Positions 1 to 6,407 of a stretch of 7,459 nucleotides of DNA are shown here, in pieces. Origin of the DNA: Verrucomicrobiota bacterium (GTDB lineage: Bacteria; Verrucomicrobiota; Verrucomicrobiia; Limisphaerales; AV2); assembly GCA_003219675.1 (NCBI GenBank), contig QHPW01000368.1, positions 1-7,459 of the forward strand, given 5' to 3'. Under the pieces are notes generated by a model. The model was given only the letters and a program-made list of their open reading frames with translations, was not told where the DNA came from and ran no database searches. A program made the position numbers and the translations under genes. The stretch's first letter is position 1; the number at the start of each line of letters is the position of its first letter.

Positions 1-24
1 GGGACAGGGTGTGGGACAGGGTGA
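1..24. repeat. Two tandem copies of a 12-bp G-rich repeat at the window edge
   Basis: GGGACAGGGTGT (1-12) is followed at once by GGGACAGGGTGA (13-24), so the units match at 11 of 12 positions. The array starts at the first base of the window, so more copies may lie outside it. It lies upstream of the HEAT-repeat gene. The sequence shows the repeat itself; any function, such as a simple-sequence tract or the end of a dispersed intergenic repeat, is unknown. Confidence 0.6.
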
Positions 25-147
25 GGGGCCTTCGGAAATCTCGCAGCCCGGATTCGAAAGGGTGGAAGTTGCGCCCCCTCTGATTCTCCTGATTTTCCAT
101 GATTTCATTGCTGATGCGCTGTCGAAAGAGTGGCAGAAACTGAGGTT

Positions 148-1491
148 ATGGCCGGGAGCAAAAAGTTATTCGCGGGCGCACTTATCGGAGCAACCATTTT
201 CGTCTTCATGGTTTTGTGGGTCCACAGGAACAGTTCAGAGCCCGGCTACAACGGCAAGCCGTTGAGCTTTTGGTTCAGGGAGTATTGCTTGGCCTGGCCT
301 GATGCCAGTGGCGGCCCGGCTCAGATCACGGACGCTATCCGCGCAATGGGATCCAATGCGGTGCCCTACCTCGTCAGAGAGCTGTTGAACACCAACCAGG
401 ATTCGGGGATCAGGAAAAAGTATCTGCGATTGGCGGAGAGTTTGTCGCTGGCGTTTCAAGGAAGATTGCCGGGTTCGATCAGCGCGGACCGGAGACGTGA
501 CAAAGCCGGCGATGCTTTGTTTTACACCAAACCATCCGCCTACGTCCTTCTCCCGCTCCTGACCAACGCGCTGAACAGTCCGGACGTCATGCAGCGCCGC
601 AGTGCGCTGTTCGTGCTCGGTGGCGCGGGCGACGGCGCGCGATCGGCGGTGCCCTATATGATCGCAGCACTCAAGGACCCTGACACGGTTGCCCGCAGCA
701 TAGCTGCACAGTCGCTCAAGCTCCTGGGTGCCGAGGCCGCATCGGCGGTTCCCGATCTGATCGAAGCGCTCAACGATCCGCACATCCGGTGGAACGCCGT
801 GGCCGCCCTGGGAAACGCAGGCTCTGAAGGGAAATCCGCCCTTCCGGCACTCAATCGGTTGCTGGATGCCGGCAGCGGTGATCGATTGAATATTGCCGCG
901 GCGATTTACAAGCTTGATCCGACGCAATCCGCTGCGTTCGCGATTATTATTGATGCGTTGAAGCAGAAGAATGATCCGAAGTTGCGTCGAGACGCCGCCT
1001 GGACGTTGCGCGCCATGGGACCGGTTGCCAGTAACGCTGTGCCCGATCTTGTAGAGATCGTGACAGATCAAAACCTCGAAGTGTGGACAATCGCGCTCGA
1101 TGCCCTCAAGAAAATCGCGACCGATAACCGGGCGGCCATTCCAGCGCTGCTCGAGAAGTTGAACTCTCCGCAGGGGGGTGATCGTATTAACGCAGCCGCA
1201 TGGCTCGTGCGAATTGATCCAAACGAACCGCATGGCCTGGCCGTCCTGACCGGGTTTATCCAGCACAGTCCAGAAGCGGGGAACCGCTATTTCGCCATTG
1301 ACGCGCTGGCCGAAGCCGGCACCGGAGCCAAGGCTGCAATTCCCGTGCTCAAAGCGGCATCGAAGGACAAGGACAAAGAAGTAAGAAAACACGCCATCGA
1401 GGCACTGAAGAGAATCGAATCGGATCGGTACCCGCCAAGTGACCTCGCAACCCGCGCTTTACCCGCCTCGCAACCCGGAATCCAGCGTTGA
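148..1491 (+). CDS. Membrane-anchored HEAT-repeat protein
   Basis: This encodes about 447 residues. The N-terminus is a signal anchor: a short basic start with KK, then a hydrophobic stretch (about residues 8-25) ending in VLWVHR. Next comes GYNGKPLSFWF, a motif I recognise as typical at the head of verrucomicrobial HEAT-repeat proteins. From about residue 55 to 425 there are some eight HEAT / PBS-lyase-like units with the pattern 'AVP.L...L.D....R..A..AL..LG', for example around SAVPDLIEALNDPHIRWNA. Such alpha-solenoids are protein-binding scaffolds. No catalytic motif is visible, so a phycobilin lyase activity should not be assumed. The body is probably exposed outside the cytoplasmic membrane. 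ATG at 148 is chosen because it gives a compact signal anchor; an in-frame GTG at 130 would add six residues, and neither has a good ribosome binding site. The end, TGA at 1489-1491, is firm. LemA follows on the same strand after 178 bp. Partner and function are unknown. Confidence 0.85.
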   Translation: MAGSKKLFAGALIGATIFVFMVLWVHRNSSEPGYNGKPLSFWFREYCLAWPDASGGPAQITDAIRAMGSNAVPYLVRELLNTNQDSGIRKKYLRLAESLSLAFQGRLPGSISADRRRDKAGDALFYTKPSAYVLLPLLTNALNSPDVMQRRSALFVLGGAGDGARSAVPYMIAALKDPDTVARSIAAQSLKLLGAEAASAVPDLIEALNDPHIRWNAVAALGNAGSEGKSALPALNRLLDAGSGDRLNIAAAIYKLDPTQSAAFAIIIDALKQKNDPKLRRDAAWTLRAMGPVASNAVPDLVEIVTDQNLEVWTIALDALKKIATDNRAAIPALLEKLNSPQGGDRINAAAWLVRIDPNEPHGLAVLTGFIQHSPEAGNRYFAIDALAEAGTGAKAAIPVLKAASKDKDKEVRKHAIEALKRIESDRYPPSDLATRALPASQPGIQR

Positions 1492-1645
1492 CTACAGTTC
1501 GATCTGCTTAAGAGTGGCGACCTTGCTGGTCCGATTCGTCGGAAAGAAGAGGCCGTGCGAAGTGTTTGACTTCAACATGGGTTTTCAGCGCCGCCAGGAT
1601 TACAAAGGAGTGGAGTTTTTGTAGATTCGAATGGATTGCCAAAGG

Positions 1646-1656
1646 CGGGTTACCCG
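1646..1656. promoter_or_regulatory. Perfect 11-bp inverted repeat just upstream of lemA
   Basis: CGGGTTACCCG consists of a 5-bp half-site and its exact complement around a single T, ending 13 bases before the lemA ATG. The one-base centre makes an RNA hairpin unlikely, so if it matters it would more likely be a protein-binding site. An 11-bp palindrome can easily arise by chance, and no consensus sigma-70 promoter is convincing in the 178-bp gap. An isolated TTGACT at 1566-1571 lacks a suitably spaced -10 box. Confidence 0.15.
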
Positions 1657-1669
1657 GTAAGATGCGGTC

Positions 1670-2233
1670 ATGACAATTCCAATCATTCTCCTTCTGATCC
1701 TGGTCGGGTTCATTGTTGCCGCCGGCCTTTGGTTGATGGGAACCTATAATGGTTTGGTGACGCTTCGCCAGGCCGTCAGGAACGCGTGGGCGCAAATTGA
1801 CGTGCAGCTGAAGCGCCGGCATGACCTGATTCCGAACCTGGTGAACACGGTCAAAGGATACGCCGCGCACGAAAAGGAAACCTTCGAGCGGGTCATCAAC
1901 GCTCGCGCAAAAGCCACGAGCGCGACTTCGCCCGCAGAAGTCATCAAAGCGGAAGGGGAACTCAGTTCGGCTCTGGCGCGACTGCTGGCCGTGTCGGAAT
2001 CCTATCCGGAGTTGAAAGCGAACCAGAATTTTCAATCGCTGCAGGAGGAATTGACCAGCACGGAAAACCGGGTCGCTTATGCGCGCCAGTTTTACAACGA
2101 CTCGGTCACGAAACTGAACACACAAATCCAGACTTTTCCAACCGTGATCATCGCGGGAATGTTCGGGTTCAAAGAAGAACCCTTCTTTGAAACGCCGACC
2201 GAGGAGAAGGAAGCGCCTAAAGTTCAGTTCTAA
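1670..2233 (+). CDS. lemA: LemA family protein
   Basis: This 187-residue protein has the standard LemA length and layout. A single N-terminal membrane helix (about residues 4-22, rich in I, L, V, A and G) is followed by the family signature YNGLVTLRQAVRNAWAQIDV, then KRRHDLIPNLVNTVKGYAAHEKE. The long helical bundle carries LLAVSESYPELKANQNFQ and ENRVAYARQFYNDSV, and the tail is charged and low in complexity (FFETPTEEKEAPKVQF). LemA proteins sit in the inner membrane with the bundle outside. Their molecular role is poorly defined, although many are encoded with a TPM-domain protein or an HtpX-type M48 protease. Neither partner is adjacent here: the upstream gene is a HEAT protein and the downstream gene is convergent. 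ATG 1670 is the only start that yields a proper signal anchor, but no clear Shine-Dalgarno sequence precedes it. Family assignment is very secure. Confidence 0.97.
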   Translation: MTIPIILLLILVGFIVAAGLWLMGTYNGLVTLRQAVRNAWAQIDVQLKRRHDLIPNLVNTVKGYAAHEKETFERVINARAKATSATSPAEVIKAEGELSSALARLLAVSESYPELKANQNFQSLQEELTSTENRVAYARQFYNDSVTKLNTQIQTFPTVIIAGMFGFKEEPFFETPTEEKEAPKVQF

Positions 2234-2370
2234 AGTCCGTGGAAACGGGCAACAACGCCGGCAGGATGCAGTCTGCGGTTACAGCGGTTCTCCAACCAGC
2301 CAGCGACGGGCGCGGCGAATCAGCAGTCACGAATTCTTGATTGAAAACGGTTGGAAGCGGCAAAACTCGC

Positions 2371-2787
2371 TCAAGGCGGGGTGGAAGGCTCGTTTTTCAG
2401 GCCGGAATAGTTCTTCGGATCAATGCTCCTCAGAGAATTAACGGCTTGCATGACGACTTCACGGTTCGAATCATTCAGCATTTCTTTCAGTTCGGGTAAA
2501 GCAGATTTGGCTTCCGGCCCAATCTCTCCCAGCACATAGGCAGCAAGGCGCCGGGCAACGGGGTCCGGGTCTTTCAAAAGAGGGATCAGCGATTGCACTG
2601 CCGGCTTCGCTCGGTTGCCAGCCTTGGCGAGTTCGACGCACGCATTGATTCTGGCCTCCTTGTCCGCGCCTTTCAAGGCATCGATCATGGCAGGCACATT
2701 TACTTTCTTGGCCTCCGCATCCTCCTTTGAGCAACCAACAAAACCACTCGTGAACATCACGCAAAGAGCCAGTATGTGCAGAGGCAT
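2371..2787 (-). CDS. Small HEAT-repeat lipoprotein
   Basis: This encodes 138 residues from ATG 2787. A hydrophobic leader (residues 2-18) ends in the lipobox-like GFVG before Cys19, followed by SKEDAEAKK, so the protein is probably a lipid-anchored envelope protein. The rest is three HEAT units (about 31-58, 63-92 and 96-124); the middle one, LIPLLKDPDPVARRLAAYVL, is the clearest. The tail is short and Pro/Ser-rich. ATG 2787 is preferred because AAGGA lies 8 bases upstream and the lipobox Cys then falls at a normal distance. In-frame alternatives are GTG 2793, which adds a helpful Lys, and ATG 2841, which makes an over-long leader. The gene lies 86 bp downstream of the CRTAC1-type gene on the same strand and may be co-transcribed with it. 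Its repeats resemble those of the larger HEAT protein at 148-1491, with which it converges across lemA. Function is unknown; a scaffold role is inferred. Confidence 0.82.
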   Translation of the reverse strand: MPLHILALCVMFTSGFVGCSKEDAEAKKVNVPAMIDALKGADKEARINACVELAKAGNRAKPAVQSLIPLLKDPDPVARRLAAYVLGEIGPEAKSALPELKEMLNDSNREVVMQAVNSLRSIDPKNYSGLKNEPSTPP

Positions 2788-2795
2788 TTTCACGG

Positions 2796-2800
2796 TCCTT
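2796..2800 (-). promoter_or_regulatory. Ribosome binding site of the small HEAT lipoprotein
   Basis: On the minus strand AAGGA lies 8 bases before ATG 2787. It is one of the few good Shine-Dalgarno matches in the window. It decides the start in favour of ATG 2787 over ATG 2841, which has none. It is only 2 bases from GTG 2793, too close to serve that codon. Confidence 0.5.
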
Positions 2801-2829
2801 ATTTTACGACACGGCGAAAAGGGCATCAA
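2801..2829 (-). promoter_or_regulatory. Possible sigma-70-like promoter before the small HEAT lipoprotein
   Basis: On the minus strand TTGATG (2829-2824) and TAAAAT (2806-2801) are separated by exactly 17 bases, which is near-consensus. It would let the small lipoprotein gene be transcribed independently of the upstream operon. A start 6-8 bases below the -10 box would fall at about 2795-2793, removing AAGGA and leaving a nearly leaderless message beginning at GTG 2793. That conflicts with the ribosome binding site, so either the promoter or the assumed translation start may be wrong. Confidence 0.22.
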
Positions 2830-2873
2830 CTTCAATTCCATCTTTCTATAGTCGTGATGATACAGCCTCTTTT

Positions 2874-4667
2874 CTAATATGGAAGCACTCCATCCGACCT
2901 TTTTCCTGTTCTCTCTCGCAATTCATACAAATGCTGTGCCTCGAACGGTCCGAAGGATTCTTGAGTGCCGTCAGGCCAACGTACCGTGACGCGATCAACT
3001 TGTTGCGAGTCGCCCAAACCGCAATGGACTCGCGGATCATTGCTGGAGCAGTACCCTTGATTCGGACAAACCTGCCGCCAACAGATTTTTCCGCCGGCTT
3101 CAGCCCGTAAAATCGCGCCGACCGCGCAAGATCCTTTGCTGTTCAGGAGGTTGAACATGATCCAATGGCCGCGAGATCCGATGACATTGCGAAGCAAGTG
3201 CGCCGGCCCATCGCGATTGATCACGACGATGTCGATGGACCCGTCGTTATCCAGGTCACCGGCCGCCATGCCGCGACTCGTAGCAATGAGCGGCTCCACT
3301 GTGCCTCCGCCTGGCAACACTTCTTCAAAGTCGCCGTTTCCCAGGCCGCGGAGCAGAGTATTCGGTTCAGCGTAAGGGTCTTTGGCACCGAAGTCACGTT
3401 GACCGTATTTGACCTTGCCGTTGGCAGCGTAAAGATCGAGATTCCCATCATTATCGAAATCGGCGAAAACCACGCCGAAACCGGTGAACGGCAGGCTCGG
3501 GAAGCCCGGCCCCTTCGGCCTCACCAGGTCCGTGAAGTATCCGTTGGTATTGACCCAAAGCCGGTTTCCTTCCGCTTCCAGATGCGTCACAAACAAGTCG
3601 AGCCAGCCATGCTGGTAGAGGTCCACAGCGGCGATACCCATGCCCGCCTCGGCGATTCCCATTCGGTTCACTGCGCAGCCTCGGATCATGGCCTCATCGG
3701 CGAACTTCCCGTTCCCTTGGTTCATCCACAATTGATTTGGCATGGCGTCATTGGCGATGAAAATATCGGGTCTGCCGTCGTGGTTGAAATCGGCGCACAC
3801 CACTCCCAGCCCATTGCCGAAAGCCTTGTCCAATCCGGCAGACCTTGTGACGTTCTCGAAGGTGCCGTCCCCTCTGTTGTGATAGAGCGTGTCCATCGCC
3901 GGAGATTTGTAGTTCATAGGAGAGCAATAGTCTGGAAGACCGCCGCGCGAGAAACAATCCATCTCGCGATCTCGCGACCAGCTGATGTAGTTGGCAATGA
4001 CAAGGTCCAGGCGTCCGTCCAGGTCGTAATCAAAGAATGCGGCACTCGTACCCCAGGAACCGCTCCTTACGCCCGCCTCGTCGGTGACGTCACTAAACGT
4101 GCCGTCACCGTTGTTTCGATAAAGAATATTGCGGTTGAGACCGGTGACATAGATATCCATAAGACCGTCGCCATTATAGTCCCCGCAAGCGCAACCCATA
4201 CCATAGGTGTCGTGGCCGGCAACAGCAGCGCGTTCAGTGACCTCTTCGAACTTCCAGTTGCCGAGATTGTGATAGAGCTTGTTGCCGGCACGGTTGGTCA
4301 CAGACGGATCCAGCGAGCCGCCATTCACGCAAAAAATGTCCAGCAAACCGTCATTGTCAAAGTCCAGCAACCCCACGCCTCCGGTCTCCATCTCTGGAAT
4401 GTAGAAGCGGGAACTGTGTCCGGAAGTGTGCTTGAAGTTCAGATTCGACTGTCGGGCTGTTTCCTCGAACCAGGGTTTGACCGATTTGAATTCAGGCGGA
4501 CCCTTATTGTCCGCTTTCGCCGGGGGTGGCGAAGATGGGGAACAACCGATGAGAAATAGCGGCAGCAGCATCATGACTCCACGAGCAATTCTGTGTACGG
4601 AGGAGTTGCGCTGAACATGCTGACAGGCCCGTGAGAATCGATTGGATCCGCCTTTGTCTTCAGTCAC
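2874..4667 (-). CDS. CRTAC1-type lipoprotein: FG-GAP/VCBS propeller with ASPIC/UnbV domain
   Basis: This encodes 597 residues. The leader has a hydrophobic core (about 31-41) ending in LFLIG before Cys42, a good lipobox, then a Ser/Pro-rich linker. Seven FG-GAP-like units follow. Six carry a calcium-loop pattern of the DxDxDGxxD kind: DFDNDG (102-107), DYNGDG (163-168), DYDLDG (213-218), DFNHDG (293-298), DFDNDG (403-408) and DLDNDG (471-476). The fifth, DLYQHG (349-354), has lost the central acidic residues. The C-terminal ASPIC/UnbV domain (about 499-575) ends in the hallmark DPRVHCGLG and VDRVTVRWPDG and holds five Cys (514, 529, 534, 540, 549). The fold predicts an exported, calcium-stabilised binding propeller; the ligand is unknown. 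The GTG start at 4667 is the only one that leaves room for the signal peptide. It overlaps the end of the TPR gene by 8 bp and lacks a Shine-Dalgarno sequence, which suggests translational coupling. The stop is TAG. Confidence 0.93.
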   Translation of the reverse strand: MTEDKGGSNRFSRACQHVQRNSSVHRIARGVMMLLPLFLIGCSPSSPPPAKADNKGPPEFKSVKPWFEETARQSNLNFKHTSGHSSRFYIPEMETGGVGLLDFDNDGLLDIFCVNGGSLDPSVTNRAGNKLYHNLGNWKFEEVTERAAVAGHDTYGMGCACGDYNGDGLMDIYVTGLNRNILYRNNGDGTFSDVTDEAGVRSGSWGTSAAFFDYDLDGRLDLVIANYISWSRDREMDCFSRGGLPDYCSPMNYKSPAMDTLYHNRGDGTFENVTRSAGLDKAFGNGLGVVCADFNHDGRPDIFIANDAMPNQLWMNQGNGKFADEAMIRGCAVNRMGIAEAGMGIAAVDLYQHGWLDLFVTHLEAEGNRLWVNTNGYFTDLVRPKGPGFPSLPFTGFGVVFADFDNDGNLDLYAANGKVKYGQRDFGAKDPYAEPNTLLRGLGNGDFEEVLPGGGTVEPLIATSRGMAAGDLDNDGSIDIVVINRDGPAHLLRNVIGSRGHWIMFNLLNSKGSCAVGAILRAEAGGKICWRQVCPNQGYCSSNDPRVHCGLGDSQQVDRVTVRWPDGTQESFGPFEAQHLYELRERTGKRSDGVLPY

Positions 4668-6183
4668 GGTTGTTTTTGGGGGATGCCAGTTTGTTCACCC
4701 GGTCTTCCAGCAACGGGAGGGCGGGGTTTTCCGGGGCAATTTTTCGGATGGTCTGAATGGCTTTGAGCGCTTCGCTTTGAGCGCCTCTTTCAATATGTAA
4801 CTGCGCAATCCGCACGTGGGCCGACACCAACGCCGGATTCAGATTAACAGCCAATTGATAGTGTTCCAAGGCGTCTGTCTGGCGGTCCAGATTCTGCAGG
4901 CATACATCTCCCATCGTCATCTGAATGTCTGCGCTCCTGGGATCACAGCGGTAGGCGGACTCCAATGCGGCAAGAGCTTCGGTATCTCGTTCTGCGGCCA
5001 GAAGCGCGTTTGCTTTTGCCATGTACGACTGCGGGTTGTTTGTCCCCAGTTCAATGGCTCGAGAGGCGTAGGCGATCGCGTCATTGGAAGCCCCCAGTGC
5101 CGCGCAGCTATAGGATAACCCGATGTAAGCCGGCAGATTCCGATCGTCATTCTGGATTGCCCGAAGCAACAGCTCCCGGGCTTTTTGCGGTTGGCCTGAC
5201 TGATTGTACGCGGCAGCGAGATGGTTCATCACACCTTTGTCGCCCGGATGGAATTTCAGCGCGCGTTCAAGGATCTCCACCGCCTTGGCGGGGTTGCCTG
5301 TTGTGGAATAGTGTTTGGCCATGTCGAAGAGATCCGGCAGAAGATTCATGTGCTGGGCGGCGGTGACCGACCATGCGTCGGGCATTGGATAATGCTCGGC
5401 ATTCAATCCTCGGCTCAGTTCCATCTCTGCGCCCTGCTTGCGCCCCAGTCCCCGGCAGGCCAGTCCCAGAAGATGGTGCGCCATTTTTTCGTCGGGGGCC
5501 AACTGAATGGCCTGCTGCAGTTCCTGGGCGGCTTCGGCGTATTGTCCGACTCGAAGTTTCACGTCACCCAACCCGGCATAGCCGCGCCATTCCTTCGGCG
5601 CCAAGGCGATCAGACGTCCAAAGGCCGCCTCAGCCTGGGCCACTTCTCCGGCGCGCAGCGAGGCGTCGCCAAGACGGTAGTACCCGGGCGCAAAATCGGG
5701 AAACCGGAGTGTCAGATCGCGATACATTCGAACGGCCTCGGCCAGGTCTCCGAGCTCCTGTGTGGCCACCGCAACATACATCGACGCCAGCGGTTGATTG
5801 GGGTCGAGTTGCTCGACGTTTCGGAACGCGTCGCGCGCCCGCTCCCAGAGACCGTTGGCTGCATAGACAATTCCGAGAGTCGCCTGGCGATTTGTGTCAT
5901 GCGGTTTCTCGCGCACCCAATCGAGTTTCTCCTGCAAATAAGCCCGCAATTGTGGATCGAGACGGTCCAGGTCTGCAGGCACCGGAATGGTGAGGGAAAC
6001 TTCTGAGCGCTTCGAGTAAACATGCCAGACTGCAAACACTATGGTGGCGAGGATCGCAAGCGTCAGAAGGTGTTTCGGCCGTGAGAGCCATGCGACAACA
6101 AACCGTCGATCCTCATCGGAAACGGTCCCTTTTTCGATAGCCAGAGACTTTTCCGATCCTGCCTTATGTCGGCTCAATTTCAC
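4660..6183 (-). CDS. Membrane-anchored tetratricopeptide-repeat protein
   Basis: This encodes about 507 residues. A basic cytoplasmic head of some 38 residues leads into one membrane helix (about 39-55, core LLTLAILATIVFAVWHV). After the linker, roughly ten TPR units run from about residue 95 to the end, with typical 34-residue spacing and 'A...F...L.L.P' signatures such as GLWERARDAFRNVEQLDPNQ and YAEAAQELQQAIQLAPDE. The superhelix is probably outside the cytoplasmic membrane, since the next gene in the operon encodes an exported lipoprotein. TPRs bind proteins, and this pairing with an ASPIC/UnbV propeller suggests the two products interact; this is an inference. Start choice is uncertain. 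GTG 6183 has AGGTG 9 bases upstream, while GTG 6195 is in frame and adds four residues with only a distant GAGGG. The stop at 4662-4660 lies inside the start region of the downstream gene. No enzyme motif is seen. Confidence 0.92.
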   Translation of the reverse strand: MKLSRHKAGSEKSLAIEKGTVSDEDRRFVVAWLSRPKHLLTLAILATIVFAVWHVYSKRSEVSLTIPVPADLDRLDPQLRAYLQEKLDWVREKPHDTNRQATLGIVYAANGLWERARDAFRNVEQLDPNQPLASMYVAVATQELGDLAEAVRMYRDLTLRFPDFAPGYYRLGDASLRAGEVAQAEAAFGRLIALAPKEWRGYAGLGDVKLRVGQYAEAAQELQQAIQLAPDEKMAHHLLGLACRGLGRKQGAEMELSRGLNAEHYPMPDAWSVTAAQHMNLLPDLFDMAKHYSTTGNPAKAVEILERALKFHPGDKGVMNHLAAAYNQSGQPQKARELLLRAIQNDDRNLPAYIGLSYSCAALGASNDAIAYASRAIELGTNNPQSYMAKANALLAAERDTEALAALESAYRCDPRSADIQMTMGDVCLQNLDRQTDALEHYQLAVNLNPALVSAHVRIAQLHIERGAQSEALKAIQTIRKIAPENPALPLLEDRVNKLASPKNNRD

Positions 6184-6407
6184 AATCCAATGCACCTGGC
6201 GCTGTTTGAACCCTCGGCAGCAGCTTCAGGTCTCGTTATGAACATTACCTGCTCTTCCTCGCGCCGGAAAGGTTCCAGAATCAGTCTGTCTCGCACGCCA
6301 ACGAGAGAGGCGACGCTTGTTGAGTGCCTGGTGGAGAACGGAGATCCGACCACAGGAAAGGTTCGTTCAACAGTGTCGGTCGAAAAACAAAAACGGCTTG
6401 TTGTCAC
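6180..6407 (-). CDS. Doubtful small reading frame bridging pseudopilin and TPR genes
   Basis: A 75-codon frame fills the otherwise unexplained space between the pseudopilin and the TPR gene. Its GTG start forms a GTGA overlap with the pseudopilin stop (6407-6404). Its TGA stop forms another GTGA with the TPR start at 6183-6180. Such junctions are typical of translationally coupled genes. Against it, I recognise no family or membrane segment, the N-terminal part reads like random composition, and codon third positions are only slightly GC-biased by my count (40 of 75). GTGA junctions also arise easily by chance. If it is not a gene, this 220-bp stretch is simply spacer, with a weak hairpin of AACAA and TTGTT followed by Ts right after the pseudopilin stop. 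Confidence 0.2.
   Translation of the reverse strand: MTTSRFCFSTDTVERTFPVVGSPFSTRHSTSVASLVGVRDRLILEPFRREEEQVMFITRPEAAAEGSNSARCIGL

Noticed and set aside
235..1392. Long 385-codon antisense frame opposite the HEAT gene
   Set aside because: It mirrors the codon structure of a clear HEAT-repeat gene and its translation shows no domain, leader or repeat.
1604..1660. Small gene after the AAAGGAG at about 1604-1610
   Set aside because: The nearest ATG (1631) opens a frame of only nine codons and lies too far from the purine-rich stretch.
2234..2370. Bidirectional terminator between lemA and the small HEAT gene
   Set aside because: The best inverted repeat (TCCAACC at 2291-2297, GGTTGGA at 2349-2355) has a 51-base loop and no T-run, so it is not a credible intrinsic terminator.
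3165..4559. Long 464-codon plus-strand frame opposite the CRTAC1-type gene
   Set aside because: The minus strand encodes an unmistakable FG-GAP/ASPIC protein. The opposite frame is rich in V, H, I and R with no recognisable motif, as expected of a shadow.
5221..6006. 261-codon plus-strand frame opposite the TPR gene
   Set aside because: It is a shadow of the regular TPR coding sequence and has no recognisable family.
6384..6403. Intrinsic terminator after the pseudopilin
   Set aside because: AACAA and TTGTT can pair and Ts follow, but the stem is five A/T-rich pairs and would be weak.
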